Positions 1 through 9,047 of a DNA stretch of 64,000 nucleotides are shown piece after piece. The notes under the pieces were generated by a model. That model was not told the origin of the DNA. It searched no databases and saw only the letters and a program-made list of their open reading frames with translations. The stretch is from Baekduia soli. Its GTDB lineage: Bacteria; Actinomycetota; Thermoleophilia; Solirubrobacterales; Solirubrobacteraceae. Numbering within the stretch: position 1 is the stretch's first letter; each line of letters opens with the position of its first letter. The DNA is taken from assembly GCF_007970665.1 (NCBI RefSeq), contig NZ_CP042430.1, forward strand, positions 2,480,001-2,544,000, written 5' to 3'. The position numbers and the translations under genes were made by a program.

Positions 1-724
1 CGAAGTCCTCGGAGCGCGCGCAGACCTCCTGGGCGCAGACCTCGAGCTCCAGCGTGACGGCCAGGGCGGGCTTGGCCGCCGCGTCGAGCACGCGCTTGGC
101 CAGGCCGACGGCGCGCGGCGCGCAGGCCAGCAGCTCGCCCACCAGCCGGTCGGTCGCCGCGTCGAGCTCCTCGGCCGGGGCCACGCGGTTGACCAGGCCG
201 ATGCGCTCGGCCTCGACGCCGTCGACGAGCCGCGACGTCATCACGAGCTCCTTGGCGCGGCCGAGGCCGACGACCGCGGGCAGGCGCGAGCAGCCGCCCA
301 CGTCGGGCACGAGGCCGATCCGGGTCTCGACGAGCCCGATGACCGCGTCGGCGGCCATCACCCGCAGGTCGCAGGCCAGGGCGAGCTCCATCGCCCCGCC
401 GATGCACGCCCCGTGGATCTGGGCGATCGTCGGCTTGGACATCTCCTCGAGCAGGTTCCAGGTCTCGAGGATCGTCCGCCGCGACGGCCGCAGGCCGGCC
501 GGATCCCCCGACAGCCCGGCCAGGAAGCCGATGTCCATGCCCGAGGAGAACATGGGCCCGGCGCCCCGCACGACGACGCCGTGGACCGCCTCGTCCTCGG
601 CCGCCGCCTGCAGCGCAGCGCGCAGGCCCAGCACGAGCTCGTCGTCGAACGCGTTGCGCTTCTGCGGGCGGTTGAGCACGACGTGGCGGACCGCGCCGCG
701 GTCCTCGGTCAGGACGATCGACAT
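1..724 (-). CDS. Enoyl-CoA hydratase/isomerase family protein, C-terminus off the window
   Basis: Crotonase-fold enzyme expected to hydrate 2-enoyl-CoA in fatty-acid beta-oxidation. Reading leftward from the ATG at 724, the protein begins MSIVLTEDRGAVRHVVLNRP. It has the crotonase pattern: an 'RPQKRNAF' CoA-binding segment near residue 20, an oxyanion-hole segment 'SSGMDIGFL' near 60 and 'GACIGGAMELALACDLRV' near 105. An acidic residue in the later 'VPDVGG' region stands where catalytic acids sit. It runs off the left edge after 241 codons, close to the usual 255-270. It is divergent from the 3-hydroxyacyl-CoA dehydrogenase gene 40 bp away, so both are likely part of one beta-oxidation locus. 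The exact substrate cannot be told from sequence. Confidence 0.88.
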   Translation of the reverse strand, partial: MSIVLTEDRGAVRHVVLNRPQKRNAFDDELVLGLRAALQAAAEDEAVHGVVVRGAGPMFSSGMDIGFLAGLSGDPAGLRPSRRTILETWNLLEEMSKPTIAQIHGACIGGAMELALACDLRVMAADAVIGLVETRIGLVPDVGGCSRLPAVVGLGRAKELVMTSRLVDGVEAERIGLVNRVAPAEELDAATDRLVGELLACAPRAVGLAKRVLDAAAKPALAVTLELEVCAQEVCARSEDF

Positions 725-763
725 GCGCGCAGCCTAGGCCGTCGGTGGTTAGGGTGGCGCGCC

Positions 764-1656
764 ATGGCCGAGATCGAGCAGGTGGCGGTCGTCGGGTGCG
801 GCGTCATGGGCCACGGCATCGCCCAGGTGGTCGCGACGGCGGGCTACGAGGTGGTCGTGCGCGAGGTCGACGAGGCGGCGCTGGCCCAGGGCCTGGGGCG
901 CATCGAGGCCCAGCTGGCCCGGGCGGTGGCCAAGGGCAAGAGCACGCAGGAGGAGGCCGACGCGATCCGCGCGCGGCTGACCGGCACGACGAGCTACGCC
1001 GACCTCGCCGGTGCCGACCTCGTGATCGAGGCGATCACCGAGGACCTGCCGGCCAAGCTGGCGATGTGGCGCGAGCTGGACGTGATCGTCAAGCCCGAGG
1101 CGCTGTTCGCCACGAACACGTCGTCGCTCTCGACGGTCGGCCAGGCGGCGGTCACGTCGCGCCCCGACCGCTTCGCGGGCATCCACTTCTTCAACCCCGC
1201 CCAGGTCATGACGCTCATCGAGGTCATCCGGGCGCTGACCACCAGCGACGAGACGTTCGCCGCCGTGCAGGCCTGGCCGCCACGCTGCCCGGCAAGCTGC
1301 CGATCCCGACGCGCGACAACGCCGGGTTCATCGTCAACCGCCTGCTCATCCCCTACCTGCTCGACGGCATGCGCGCCTACGAGGAGGGCGTCGGCACGCT
1401 GGCCGAGATCGACGCGGCGATGAAGGCCGGTGCGGGGCACCCCATGGGCCCGTTCACGCTGTCGGACCTCATCGGCAACGACGTGACCGGCGCGGTCGCC
1501 GAGGCGCTGTTCGACGAGTTCCGCGAGCGCCGCTTCGCCCAGCCGCCCATCCTGCGCAAGATGCTGGCCGCGGGCTGGTACGGGCGCAAGGCCGGGATCG
1601 GCTTCTACGACTACAGGGGCGACGCGCCGGTGCCGAACCCGGGGCTGGACCGGTAG
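764..1656 (+). CDS. 3-hydroxyacyl-CoA dehydrogenase, frameshifted near 1272
   Basis: Soluble NAD-dependent oxidation of (S)-3-hydroxyacyl-CoA, or the reverse 3-hydroxybutyryl-CoA reaction. The N-terminal Rossmann motif is GCGVMGHGIAQ, followed by 'IEAITEDL', 'NTSSLS' and the catalytic His141 in HFFNP. The C-terminal dimerisation domain shows 'DNAGFIVNRLL' and 'GHPMGPFTLSDLIGND'. The N half lies in one frame to about 1272 and the rest in another. Restoring one C in 'caggcctggcc' gives a continuous protein of 297 residues, normal for the family, so the gene is whole apart from that base. ATG 764 is chosen because the Rossmann motif starts about 10 residues later. The enoyl-CoA hydratase gene lies divergent beside it. 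Confidence 0.88.
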
Positions 1657-1723
1657 GGGCGGGGCCCTGCTCTCCGCCCTGCGCCCCAAGCCCTTCCGCG
1701 GCGACATCGTCGCCGCCGGCGTC

Positions 1724-2593
1724 GTGGTGCTCACGACGCTGGTCTGGGTCGTCGAGGTGCGCTTCGACCGCGCCTGGGGCGCGGGGGCCCACCTGGCCTA
1801 CGCAGCCGTCGCGTGGGCGTTCGTCGCCACCCTGGCGCTGCTGGCGCCGATGGAGGGCCCGTCGCCTCGCGCCTACCAGTCGGCGCTCTACGTGGCCGCC
1901 GTGGCGCTGGCCCTGGCGGCGCTGGGCAACCTCGCGTCGCTGCTGGGCTCCGACGGGCTGACGAGCGCGGGCACCGCGACGTGGGTGCTGGGCCTCGTGG
2001 CCGCGCAGGCCCTCGTCTTCGCCGTCGGGCGCACGAGCGCCGTGGCCGCGCTGCTGGCGGCGCTGGCGGGGTCGGCGGCGCTCGTCGCGCTCGCGGCCTG
2101 GACCCTGCACCCCGGCGCAGGCACGTTCCGCTGGGTCCTGCTGGGGATCATGGCGGTCCTCACGCTCGCGGCGGTGTCCCAGCGCGACCGGCACCGGCGC
2201 CACGGTGTGGCGCTCGTCGACGCGGCGGGGATCGCGGCGCTGGCGATCGCGCTGACGTTCCTCGCGCCGCCCCTGCTGCTCATCGGCGGGCGCCAGGCGC
2301 CCGCGGGCTGGGGGTGGGAGCTGCTCATCGCCGCCGCGGGCTTCGGCCTCATCGCCTACAGCTCGGTCGACCGCCAGCCCGGCCCGGCCTACCTCGGGGT
2401 GGCGAACCTGGTGGCCTTCACCGTGATGACCTCGGGCGGCGTGAGCCGCTCGGGCGCGACGCTCGTGGGCTGGCCGATCGCCCTGGCGCTCATCGCCGTC
2501 GTGCTGCTGGTGGTCGGGCTGCGGCCCACGACGCCCGCGCCGCCGCCGCCCGACGCCGACGCGCCCGAGCCGCCGCCGTTGCCGCTGCGCTGA
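1724..2593 (+). CDS. Multi-pass membrane protein of unknown function
   Basis: Not recognised as a named family. From the GTG at 1724 it reads 289 residues with about eight or nine hydrophobic helices rich in Ala, Leu and Val, short basic loops ('SQRDRHRRHG') and a proline-rich C-terminal tail of about 25 residues. The frame is open upstream of 1724 and codes for 'LLSALRPKPFRGD', which looks like a natural cytoplasmic N-terminus. No ATG, GTG or TTG precedes it, so translation may begin at CTG 1667 or a start codon may be lost. It sits 10-70 bp after the dehydrogenase and is convergent with the DUF4389 gene. It may be an integral envelope protein; function unknown. Confidence 0.6.
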   Translation: MVLTTLVWVVEVRFDRAWGAGAHLAYAAVAWAFVATLALLAPMEGPSPRAYQSALYVAAVALALAALGNLASLLGSDGLTSAGTATWVLGLVAAQALVFAVGRTSAVAALLAALAGSAALVALAAWTLHPGAGTFRWVLLGIMAVLTLAAVSQRDRHRRHGVALVDAAGIAALAIALTFLAPPLLLIGGRQAPAGWGWELLIAAAGFGLIAYSSVDRQPGPAYLGVANLVAFTVMTSGGVSRSGATLVGWPIALALIAVVLLVVGLRPTTPAPPPPDADAPEPPPLPLR

Positions 2594-2603
2594 GCGGGGC
2601 GCG

Positions 2604-3323
2604 TCATCCGTCGAGCGGGTCGCCGCCGGTCAGGCCGCCGGGGGCGGCCGGAGGCGGCGTGGACCCCGGCGCGGTCCAGGGGCCGGTGGCCTCCGGCGCG
2701 CCCGTCGCCGGGGCCGAGCGCAGCGAGCCGCCCTGGGGGCCGGCGGCCAGCGCGGCGGGCGGATCGGTGAACGGCGGCCAGTCCTCGGTCAGCAGGAACA
2801 TGTAGGCGTAGGCGCGCTGCTGGTAGGAGAGGCCGAGGACGATCATGTCCTGCAGGCCCTTGGGCTGGCGGCCGAGGATCACGATCACGAACCAGGCGAT
2901 GAACGTGCCGACCGACCAGACGATCTGCATCGCGTAGGCGATGACGTAGACCGGGATGACGAGCAGGAACCGCAGCAGGACCTTGAGCCGGTCGTACTGC
3001 GCCTTGGCCGGCGGGATCCGGATCCGCACGGGGTAGCCCGCGGCGTCGGGCGAGAACGGCGGGTACTCGTCGGTGAGCAGCGCGACGTAGCCCGACACGG
3101 CGGTCGAGTAGCGCAGGAACCCCGCGACGAAGTCGTAGAGGCCCTGCGGCCAGCGGCCGGTGAACAGCAGCGCGAACCACGCGACGACGACCGCCAGGGC
3201 GGCGACCATTCCCCAGAGCCACAGGGCGATGTAGTGCGGGATGGCCAGCAGCGCGCGGAAGAACGTCGTCAGCCGGCTGCGACGTTCGACGTAGTCGGCC
3301 TCGAAGATGGGCTGGTCGGTCAC
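2604..3323 (-). CDS. DUF4389 family membrane protein
   Basis: 239 residues. Two similar halves each hold an 'F(R)ALLAIPHYI / FLLVIPVYV' helix, a second helix, and a 'GRWPQGLYDF / GRQPKGLQDM' turn followed by 'YVALLTDEYPPFS / YMFLLTEDWPPFT'. This is the duplicated DUF4389 pattern, giving about four to six membrane helices. The C-terminal 45 residues are a disordered Pro/Gly/Ala tail. The start ATG 3323 gives the typical MTDQPIFEADYVERRSRL opening. Function is unknown in the family; proteins of this kind are common in actinobacteria and often stand alone. It is convergent with the preceding membrane protein and 57 bp downstream of the acetoacetyl-CoA synthetase gene. Confidence 0.75.
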   Translation of the reverse strand: MTDQPIFEADYVERRSRLTTFFRALLAIPHYIALWLWGMVAALAVVVAWFALLFTGRWPQGLYDFVAGFLRYSTAVSGYVALLTDEYPPFSPDAAGYPVRIRIPPAKAQYDRLKVLLRFLLVIPVYVIAYAMQIVWSVGTFIAWFVIVILGRQPKGLQDMIVLGLSYQQRAYAYMFLLTEDWPPFTDPPAALAAGPQGGSLRSAPATGAPEATGPWTAPGSTPPPAAPGGLTGGDPLDG

Positions 3324-3380
3324 GGAGCGACCATAGTGGGCGGCGCGGCGGCGCGGCGACGTGTCCCGCGCCAGGGACGG

Positions 3381-5354
3381 TCAGAGCTCGTCGGCCAGCG
3401 CGGTGAAGGCGTCGAGGGCCTCGGGGTTGGCGAGGCTGTCGCGGCTGGCCGCCGTGGTGGGGTCCTGGCCCATCAGGATGCGCTTGACGGGGACCTCGAG
3501 GACCTTGCCCGACAGGGTGCGCGGGACGGCCTTGACCTGGCGGACCTCGTTGGGGACGTGACGCGGCGAGCAGTCGGTGCGGATGCGGGTCTTGATGCGC
3601 CTGACGAGCTCGTCGGTGAGCTCGGCACCGTCGCGCAGGACGACGAACAGCGGCATGAAGCCCTCCGTCCCGGCCTTGGGCAGGTCGACGACCAGCGCGT
3701 CGACGACGTCGTCCTCGGCCAGGACGGCGCGGTAGATCTCGCTGGTGCCCATGCGGATGCCGCCGCGGTTGATGGTGGAGTCGCTGCGGCCGTAGATGAT
3801 GGCCGAGCCGCGGTCGGTGATCTCGATCCAGTCGCCGTGGCGCCAGACGCCGGGGTAGTGCTCGAAGTAGGACTCGCGCAGGCGCGCGCCGTCGGGGTCG
3901 CCCCAGAAGAAGATGGGCATCGTCGGCATGGGCTGGGTGACGACGAGCTCGCCGACCTCGCCGACCAGCGGCCTGCCGTCGGGGTCCCAGGCCTGGACGT
4001 CGACGCCGAGCATCCGGGCCTGCAGCTCGCCGAGGTGGACGGGCAGCGTCGGGACGCCGCCGACGAAGGAGGTGACGACGTCGGTGCCGCCGCTGGTGGA
4101 GAACAGCCAGGTGTCGGCGCCGACGTGGTCGTAGACCCACTGGAAGCCCTCGGGGGCCAGCGGTGAGCCGGTCGACCCGATCGCTCCCAGCGCCGACAGG
4201 TCGCGGCCCTCCCCGGCGGGCTCGACGCCCTCCTTCATGCACGTGGCGATGAAGGACGCGCTGGTGCCGAAGATCGTCGTGCCGGTGTCGGCGGCCAGGT
4301 CCCAGAGGCGGTCCAGGGTCGGCGTGCCCGGGTTGCCGTCGTAGAGCACGATGGAGGCGGGCGAGAGCAGCACGCCGACCAGGAAGTTCCACATCATCCA
4401 GCCCGTCGTGGTGAACCAGAACAGGCGGTCGCCCGCCTGGGCGTCGATGTGCAGGTGCATGCCCTTGAGCTGCTCGACCAGCACGCCGCCCTGACCGTGG
4501 ACGATCGGCTTGGGGAGGCCCGTGGTGCCCGAGGAGTACAGGACCCACAGCGGGTGGTCGAAGTCCAGCGGCGCGAACGTCAGCGGCTCCTGCTGGCCGA
4601 CGAGGTCGCGCCAGGGCCGGGCGCCCTCCAGCTCGCCCGTGCCGAGGTAGTCGAGCAGGACGACGTGCTCCAGCGACGGCATCTCGGCGCGCAGGGCGGC
4701 GACGACGTCGCGGCGGTCGAAGTCCTTGCCGCCGTAGCGGTAGCCGTCGACGGCCAGCAGCACCTTGGGCTCGATCTGCGCGAAGCGGTCCACGACGGAG
4801 CGCGCGCCGAAGTCCGGCGAGCACGACGACCACGTCGCGCCCAGCGACGAGCACGCCAGGAACGCCGCGACGGCCTCGGGGATGTTGGGCATGTAGGCCA
4901 CGACGCGGTCGCCGGGGCCCACGCCCCACAGGCGCAGCCCGGTGGCGATGCGCGCGGTCAGCTCGCGCAGCTCGCCCCAGGTCATGTGGTCGAGCTCGCG
5001 CAGCTCGGAGGCCGCCTGGATGGCCAGGTCGGCGTCCTTCTTGCCGCGGAAGACGTGCTCGGCGTAGTTGAGCGTCGCGCCGGTGAACCACTCCGCCCCG
5101 GGCATGTCGCGCGAGCCCAGCACGCGCTCGTACGGCGTGGCGGCCTGCACGTCGAAGTACTCCCAGATCGAGGCCCAGAAGCCCTCGAGGTCGTCCACCG
5201 ACCACCGCCACAGCGCCGTGTAGTCGAACGGGTCGGCGCCGCCGAGCTCGACGCCGCGCGTCTCGGCGATCCAGCGCGCATAGCGCGTGATCGCCGCCGC
5301 CTCCTTGCGGTCCTCACCGGGTGACCACAGGACCTTGGGCTCGGGGGTCGCCAT
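3381..5354 (-). CDS. aacS: Acetoacetyl-CoA synthetase
   Basis: Cytosolic ATP-dependent ligase joining acetoacetate to CoA through an acyl-AMP intermediate. The 657-residue length matches the family. Visible motifs are the P-loop-like 'YSSGTTGLPKPIVHGQGG', the aromatic segment 'FWFTTTGWMMWNFLVG', the adenylate motif 'YGRSDSTINRGGIRMGTSEIYR' (split here: YGRSD, then NRGGIRMGT) and the C-terminal catalytic Lys in 'SGKVLEVPVKRIL'. The N-terminal ACAS-like extension (residues about 1-100, with 'WFTGATLNYAEH') separates it from short acyl-CoA ligases. ATG 5354 is preferred over GTG 5372 because homologous starts begin just before the 'VLWSPGED' segment. It fits the CoA-metabolism genes to its left and could let the cell use acetoacetate or ketone bodies. 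Confidence 0.92.
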   Translation of the reverse strand: MATPEPKVLWSPGEDRKEAAAITRYARWIAETRGVELGGADPFDYTALWRWSVDDLEGFWASIWEYFDVQAATPYERVLGSRDMPGAEWFTGATLNYAEHVFRGKKDADLAIQAASELRELDHMTWGELRELTARIATGLRLWGVGPGDRVVAYMPNIPEAVAAFLACSSLGATWSSCSPDFGARSVVDRFAQIEPKVLLAVDGYRYGGKDFDRRDVVAALRAEMPSLEHVVLLDYLGTGELEGARPWRDLVGQQEPLTFAPLDFDHPLWVLYSSGTTGLPKPIVHGQGGVLVEQLKGMHLHIDAQAGDRLFWFTTTGWMMWNFLVGVLLSPASIVLYDGNPGTPTLDRLWDLAADTGTTIFGTSASFIATCMKEGVEPAGEGRDLSALGAIGSTGSPLAPEGFQWVYDHVGADTWLFSTSGGTDVVTSFVGGVPTLPVHLGELQARMLGVDVQAWDPDGRPLVGEVGELVVTQPMPTMPIFFWGDPDGARLRESYFEHYPGVWRHGDWIEITDRGSAIIYGRSDSTINRGGIRMGTSEIYRAVLAEDDVVDALVVDLPKAGTEGFMPLFVVLRDGAELTDELVRRIKTRIRTDCSPRHVPNEVRQVKAVPRTLSGKVLEVPVKRILMGQDPTTAASRDSLANPEALDAFTALADEL

Positions 5355-5409
5355 GGTCCGGCACTCTTGCACACGCCGTGCGCCGCGCCGTCGCCGGCGT
5401 GCGCCGCCG

Positions 5410-6057
5410 TCAGGAGGCGGGCGTGACGGTCAGCGTCGCGTGCATGCCGGCCGCCTCGTGGCTGACCGGCGCGGTCAGCGTGCAGTACACGTAGTACTGC
5501 CCCGCGGTCAGCGCGAGCGTGCGCGTCGTGCTCGCGCCCGGCGCGGTCTGCGGGAGGTCGACCGGCGTCCCCGTGCCGTCGAGGCGGACGACGCGCAGGT
5601 TGTGGGGGTCCTCGCCGACGTTCTGCAGCTGGAGCGTGACGCTGCCCGCGATGACCGACGCCCGCGAGAGCTGCGCCCGGTAGTCCGGCGTGTCGTCGAG
5701 CTGGACGCCGACGGCGGCCGCCGCCGGGGGCGGGGGCGGCCCGGGGTCGGGCGCCGGGTCGCCGGGTGCGGTCGGGGGCCCGGGCGCTGCGGCGGTGGGC
5801 CCCGTGGGGCCGGCGGGGTCGGCGGCGAGGTGGGCGGCGCCCGTGGGCGCGGGCCGACTGGTCGCGGCCAGCAGCGAGGCCGGGATCCAGCCCCGGCCGG
5901 CGCCGGCCTTCGTGGCCAGCGTGCGGCCGTGCGCGCGCAGGGCCTTGCGGGCGTGGTGGGCCCGTGGGTCGGGGCGGGCGTCGGCGACGGCCACGGCGCT
6001 GCCGAGGACGCCGAGGACCAGGAGCCCGGCCAGGGGTCGTGAGGGGCGCGCGATCAC
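5410..6057 (-). CDS. Exported cupredoxin-like blue-copper protein
   Basis: From the GTG at 6057 the protein starts with a signal peptide (basic 'ARPSRP', then a hydrophobic Leu/Val/Ala stretch) and is 215 residues long. After a Pro/Gly/Ala-rich linker (about residues 60-110) comes a beta-rich domain ending in 'GQYYVYCTLTAPVSHEAAGM'. His in 'EDPHNLRV' plus Cys, His and Met in that last segment form a full type-1 copper ligand set (His, Cys, His, Met). It therefore probably binds copper outside the membrane, as a small electron carrier or copper protein. A longer reading from 6276 is possible but would bury the signal peptide, so it is rejected. It is divergent from the amidase gene. Confidence 0.75.
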   Translation of the reverse strand: MIARPSRPLAGLLVLGVLGSAVAVADARPDPRAHHARKALRAHGRTLATKAGAGRGWIPASLLAATSRPAPTGAAHLAADPAGPTGPTAAAPGPPTAPGDPAPDPGPPPPPAAAAVGVQLDDTPDYRAQLSRASVIAGSVTLQLQNVGEDPHNLRVVRLDGTGTPVDLPQTAPGASTTRTLALTAGQYYVYCTLTAPVSHEAAGMHATLTVTPAS

Positions 6058-6145
6058 GGGTCTGGCCCGTTCATCGGTCGCCGGGGCCGCCCGCTCCACT
6101 CGCGCGGTGCGCGGGTGGACGGGGCCGGTAGCGTGTCGCGCGGTC

Positions 6146-7543
6146 ATGGACGCCACCGATCTCGCCTTCGCCGGAGCCGCCGAGCAGGCCCGGCTCATCC
6201 ATGCCGGGGAGGTCTCGGCGCGGGAGCTGACCGAGGTCGTGCTCACGCGCATCGAGCGCCTCGACGCCCGCCTCAACGCCTACCGCGTCGTGCTGGCCGA
6301 GCACGCGCTGGCCCAGGCCGACCAGGCCGACGCGCGGCGCAGCGCGGGGGACCGCCGCCCGCTCCTCGGGGTCCCGGTCGCGGTCAAGGACGACATCGAC
6401 CTGGCCGGCGAGTCGACGGCGTGGGGGACGGCCGCGCACGCCGGGCCCGTGGCCCGCGACGCCGAGGTCGTCGCCCGCCTGCGCGGCGCCGGCGCGATCC
6501 TCGTGGGCAAGACGCACGTGCCCGAGCTGACGATGCTGCCCGCGACCGACAGCACCACGTTCGGCTCCACGCGCAACCCCTGGGACCTGGCGCGCACGCC
6601 CGGCGGCTCCAGCGGCGGCAGCGCCGCGGCCGCGGCGGCCGCGCTGTGCGGCGTCGCGCTGGGCTCCGACGGCGCCGGGTCGATCCGCAACCCGTCGGCC
6701 TGGACGGGCCTGTTCGGCCACAAGCCGACCCGCGACCTCGTCCCGATCGGCCCGCACGACGACGCCTGGCAGGGCCTGTCGGTCAACGGCCCGCTGGCCC
6801 GCACCGTCGCCGACGCGGCGCTCTTCCTCGACGCCACGACGGCCGGCGGCCCCGAGGGCGGCTTCGCCGCGGCGATCGCCGAGGAGCGGGCGCCCGCGCG
6901 GCTGCGCGTCGCGGTCAGCACGAAGGCCCCGCCCGGCGCGCTGCCGCGGCTCGGGCGCGAGGAGCGGGGCGCCGTGCACGCCACGGCGGAGCTGCTTCGC
7001 GGCCTGGGCCACGAAGTCTCCGAGCGCGACCCCGACTACCCCGCGTCGCTGTGGGCGTCGACGTCGACCCGCGTGCTGCGCGGCCTGGCCGACGACGTGC
7101 GCGCCGCGATGCCGCACCCCGAGCTGCTCGAGCGCCGCACGCGACGCGTCGCGGCCGTCGGTGCCGCGCTGCCCGAGCGCCTCGTGCGCTGGTCGCGCGC
7201 GGTGGAGGCCGAGCAGGCCCGTCGGCTGGACCGCCTCTGGGACGACGTCGACGTGCTGCTGACGCCGGCCGCCGTCGACGGCCCCTACGAGGCCGGCACG
7301 TTCGGCCGCCTCGGCGCCGTGACGTACATGGCGCGGGGTGCCGAGCGCCTGACCTGGATGCCCGTGTGGAACGTCACGGGCCAGCCGGCCTGCGCGGTCC
7401 CGTCGGGCACCGACGACGACGGGCTGCCCGTCGGGGTCCAGCTCATCGGCCGCCGCGGCACCGACGCCGTGCTGCTCGCCCTCGCCGCCCAGATCGAGCG
7501 CGCCCGGCCCTGGGCCCGCCGTCGTCCGCCCGTCGCCGCATGA
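6146..7543 (+). CDS. Amidase (amidase-signature family)
   Basis: 465-residue serine amidohydrolase that cleaves a C-N amide bond. The Ser-cisSer-Lys triad can be placed: Lys81 in 'PVAVKDDIDL', Ser156 in 'TPGGSSGGSA' and Ser180 in 'GSDGAGSIR'. 'ILVGKTHVPELTM' and 'NPWDLARTPGGSSGG' are classic signature segments. The residue after the nucleophile motif is NPSAW rather than the common IPA, a small variation. It lacks the features that would mark it as a GatA subunit, and no gatB or gatC lies nearby, so a catabolic amidase is likelier. Substrate unknown. ATG 6146 follows the divergent cupredoxin gene; the inositol monophosphatase-like gene follows 49 bp later and may be cotranscribed. Confidence 0.88.
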   Translation: MDATDLAFAGAAEQARLIHAGEVSARELTEVVLTRIERLDARLNAYRVVLAEHALAQADQADARRSAGDRRPLLGVPVAVKDDIDLAGESTAWGTAAHAGPVARDAEVVARLRGAGAILVGKTHVPELTMLPATDSTTFGSTRNPWDLARTPGGSSGGSAAAAAAALCGVALGSDGAGSIRNPSAWTGLFGHKPTRDLVPIGPHDDAWQGLSVNGPLARTVADAALFLDATTAGGPEGGFAAAIAEERAPARLRVAVSTKAPPGALPRLGREERGAVHATAELLRGLGHEVSERDPDYPASLWASTSTRVLRGLADDVRAAMPHPELLERRTRRVAAVGAALPERLVRWSRAVEAEQARRLDRLWDDVDVLLTPAAVDGPYEAGTFGRLGAVTYMARGAERLTWMPVWNVTGQPACAVPSGTDDDGLPVGVQLIGRRGTDAVLLALAAQIERARPWARRRPPVAA

Positions 7544-7592
7544 GGTCGGACGTCTCAGATGCCCAGGCTCGCCGACGCGGCCGGCACGCTCG

Positions 7593-8354
7593 ATGAGCGA
7601 CGCCGGCGCCGAGCTGCTCGACATCGCCACGGAGGCCGCCCGCACCGCCGGGGCGCTCCTGCTCGAGCGCTTCGGCAGCGAGCGCGTCCTGGCGACGAAG
7701 TCCACGACGACCGACCTCGTCAGCGCCGCCGACCTCGCCGCCGAGGCGGCGATCCGCGGCGTCCTGACCCGCCGCGCGCCCGACGACGCCGTCCTGGGGG
7801 AGGAGGGCGATGACCGCGCGGGCAGCACGGGCCGCCGCTGGATCGTCGACCCGCTCGACGGGACCGTCAACTACCTCTACGGCCTGCCGCAGTGGTGCGT
7901 CAGCGTGGCCTGCGAGGGGCTGGCCGGTGTGGTCTTCGACCCGGTGCGCGACGAGCTGTTCGCCGCCACCGCCGAGGGCCCCGCGACGCTCGACGGCCAG
8001 GTGCTGGCGCCGGCGGCGCCGGAGGACCTCGGCCACGCGCTCGTGGCCACGGGCTTCGGCTACGACGCCCGGCGCCGCGCGCTGCAGGCGCAGGTCGTCG
8101 CCCGGGTGCTGCCGCGGGCGCGCGACATCCGGCGCGGCGGCGCGGCCGCCCTGGACCTGGCGTGGTGCGCGGCGGGCCGCGTCGACGCCTACTGGGAGCG
8201 CGGCGTCAACGAGTGGGACGTGGCGGCCGGCGAGCTCATCTGCGCGCGCGCCGGACTGCACGTCGAGCGCCTGGATCCGGCGGGCGAGCTGCCCTGGGGC
8301 GTGCTCGTGGCCCCCCGCCCGATCGCGCAGGAGCTCCGCGGGCTCGTCGCCTGA
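7593..8354 (+). CDS. Inositol monophosphatase family phosphatase
   Basis: Mg-dependent phosphatase of the IMPase/SuhB family, 253 residues. Metal-binding motifs are present in order: 'LGEEGDD' (Glu ligand, near residue 70), 'WIVDPLDGTVNYLYG' (the DPxDGT motif, near 90) and the C-terminal 'NEWDVAAGELI' (WDxAAG). A 'GAAALDLAWCAAGRVDAYWE' segment precedes the last motif, as in true IMPases. Possible substrates are myo-inositol 1-phosphate, histidinol phosphate or a nucleotide bisphosphate; sequence alone does not decide. Its stop codon directly abuts the stop of the convergent PPOX gene, sharing the TGATCA hexamer at 8352-8357. Confidence 0.88.
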   Translation: MSDAGAELLDIATEAARTAGALLLERFGSERVLATKSTTTDLVSAADLAAEAAIRGVLTRRAPDDAVLGEEGDDRAGSTGRRWIVDPLDGTVNYLYGLPQWCVSVACEGLAGVVFDPVRDELFAATAEGPATLDGQVLAPAAPEDLGHALVATGFGYDARRRALQAQVVARVLPRARDIRRGGAAALDLAWCAAGRVDAYWERGVNEWDVAAGELICARAGLHVERLDPAGELPWGVLVAPRPIAQELRGLVA

Positions 8355-8756
8355 TCAGCCCTGCAGCGCGACGCGCTCCGGGGCCAGCACGAACTTGATG
8401 CGCTGCTCGCCCTCCTGACGGAAGGGGTAGCTGTCGGCGTCGAGGTACTTCTTGGCCAGCGCGTCGATGTGGTCGTCGGCGCCCTCGTGGGTGTCCTCGA
8501 CGACCTTGCCGACGAGCGAGACGAACTCGTAGGGGTTCTCGGCATTGGCGACGCTGATCGTCGCCTGGCCGGCGCGGCGCAGGTTCGCGGGCCAGCCGCG
8601 GCCCTCGGCGGAGTTGACGGTCACGCGCCCGTGGTCGTCGACGTCGGCCCAGATGACGACGCTCTGGATCGAGCCGTCCTTGCGGGGGACGGCGAGGTGG
8701 GCGAAGTTCTTGTCGGCGACGATCTCGCGTGCGCGTCCGTCCAGCGTGTCGGCCAT
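8355..8756 (-). CDS. PPOX-class F420-dependent enzyme
   Basis: 133-residue split-barrel protein of the pyridoxamine-phosphate-oxidase/F420-binding superfamily. It opens 'LDGRAREIVADKNFAHLAVP', continues with 'GSIQSVVIWADVDD' and 'GRVTVNSAEGRGWPANLRR', and ends with a 'YLDADSYPFRQEGEQRIKF' segment typical of small actinobacterial F420-dependent reductases. It probably binds a deazaflavin or flavin as a dimer in the cytoplasm and reduces an unknown substrate. The start at ATG 8756 has a good 'aaggaggc' ribosome-binding site just upstream. It stands alone, convergent with the IMPase-like gene. Confidence 0.82.
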   Translation of the reverse strand: MADTLDGRAREIVADKNFAHLAVPRKDGSIQSVVIWADVDDHGRVTVNSAEGRGWPANLRRAGQATISVANAENPYEFVSLVGKVVEDTHEGADDHIDALAKKYLDADSYPFRQEGEQRIKFVLAPERVALQG

Positions 8757-9047
8757 GGGGGCCTCCTTGGAATGGGGGGAAGGTCGTCCTCCAATCTATC
8801 CACCGGCGGACCGCGGTCCCCTTCTCCGGCCGGCTACCCGTGGCCGGCGGCGCCCCGCCGCGTGCGTAGCCGGCCGCGGCGCGCGCCACCGAGGCGGGCA
8901 CCGTCGACGGGTCGTCGCTCGAGGACCGCAGCGGCCCGGAGCCCGGCAGGTCGGCTCGACGTGCAGATCACCGGGCGCCCGCGTGCGGCGTCCCCGGTGT
9001 CGGCCAGCCGGGCAGCGCGGCGGCGACCCCGGCCGGCAGCGTGGCGA

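Noticed and set aside
413-1423. A long plus-strand frame through the enoyl-CoA hydratase and dehydrogenase start
   Set aside because: The first 117 codons are antisense to the minus-strand enoyl-CoA hydratase; only the part from ATG 764 is real.
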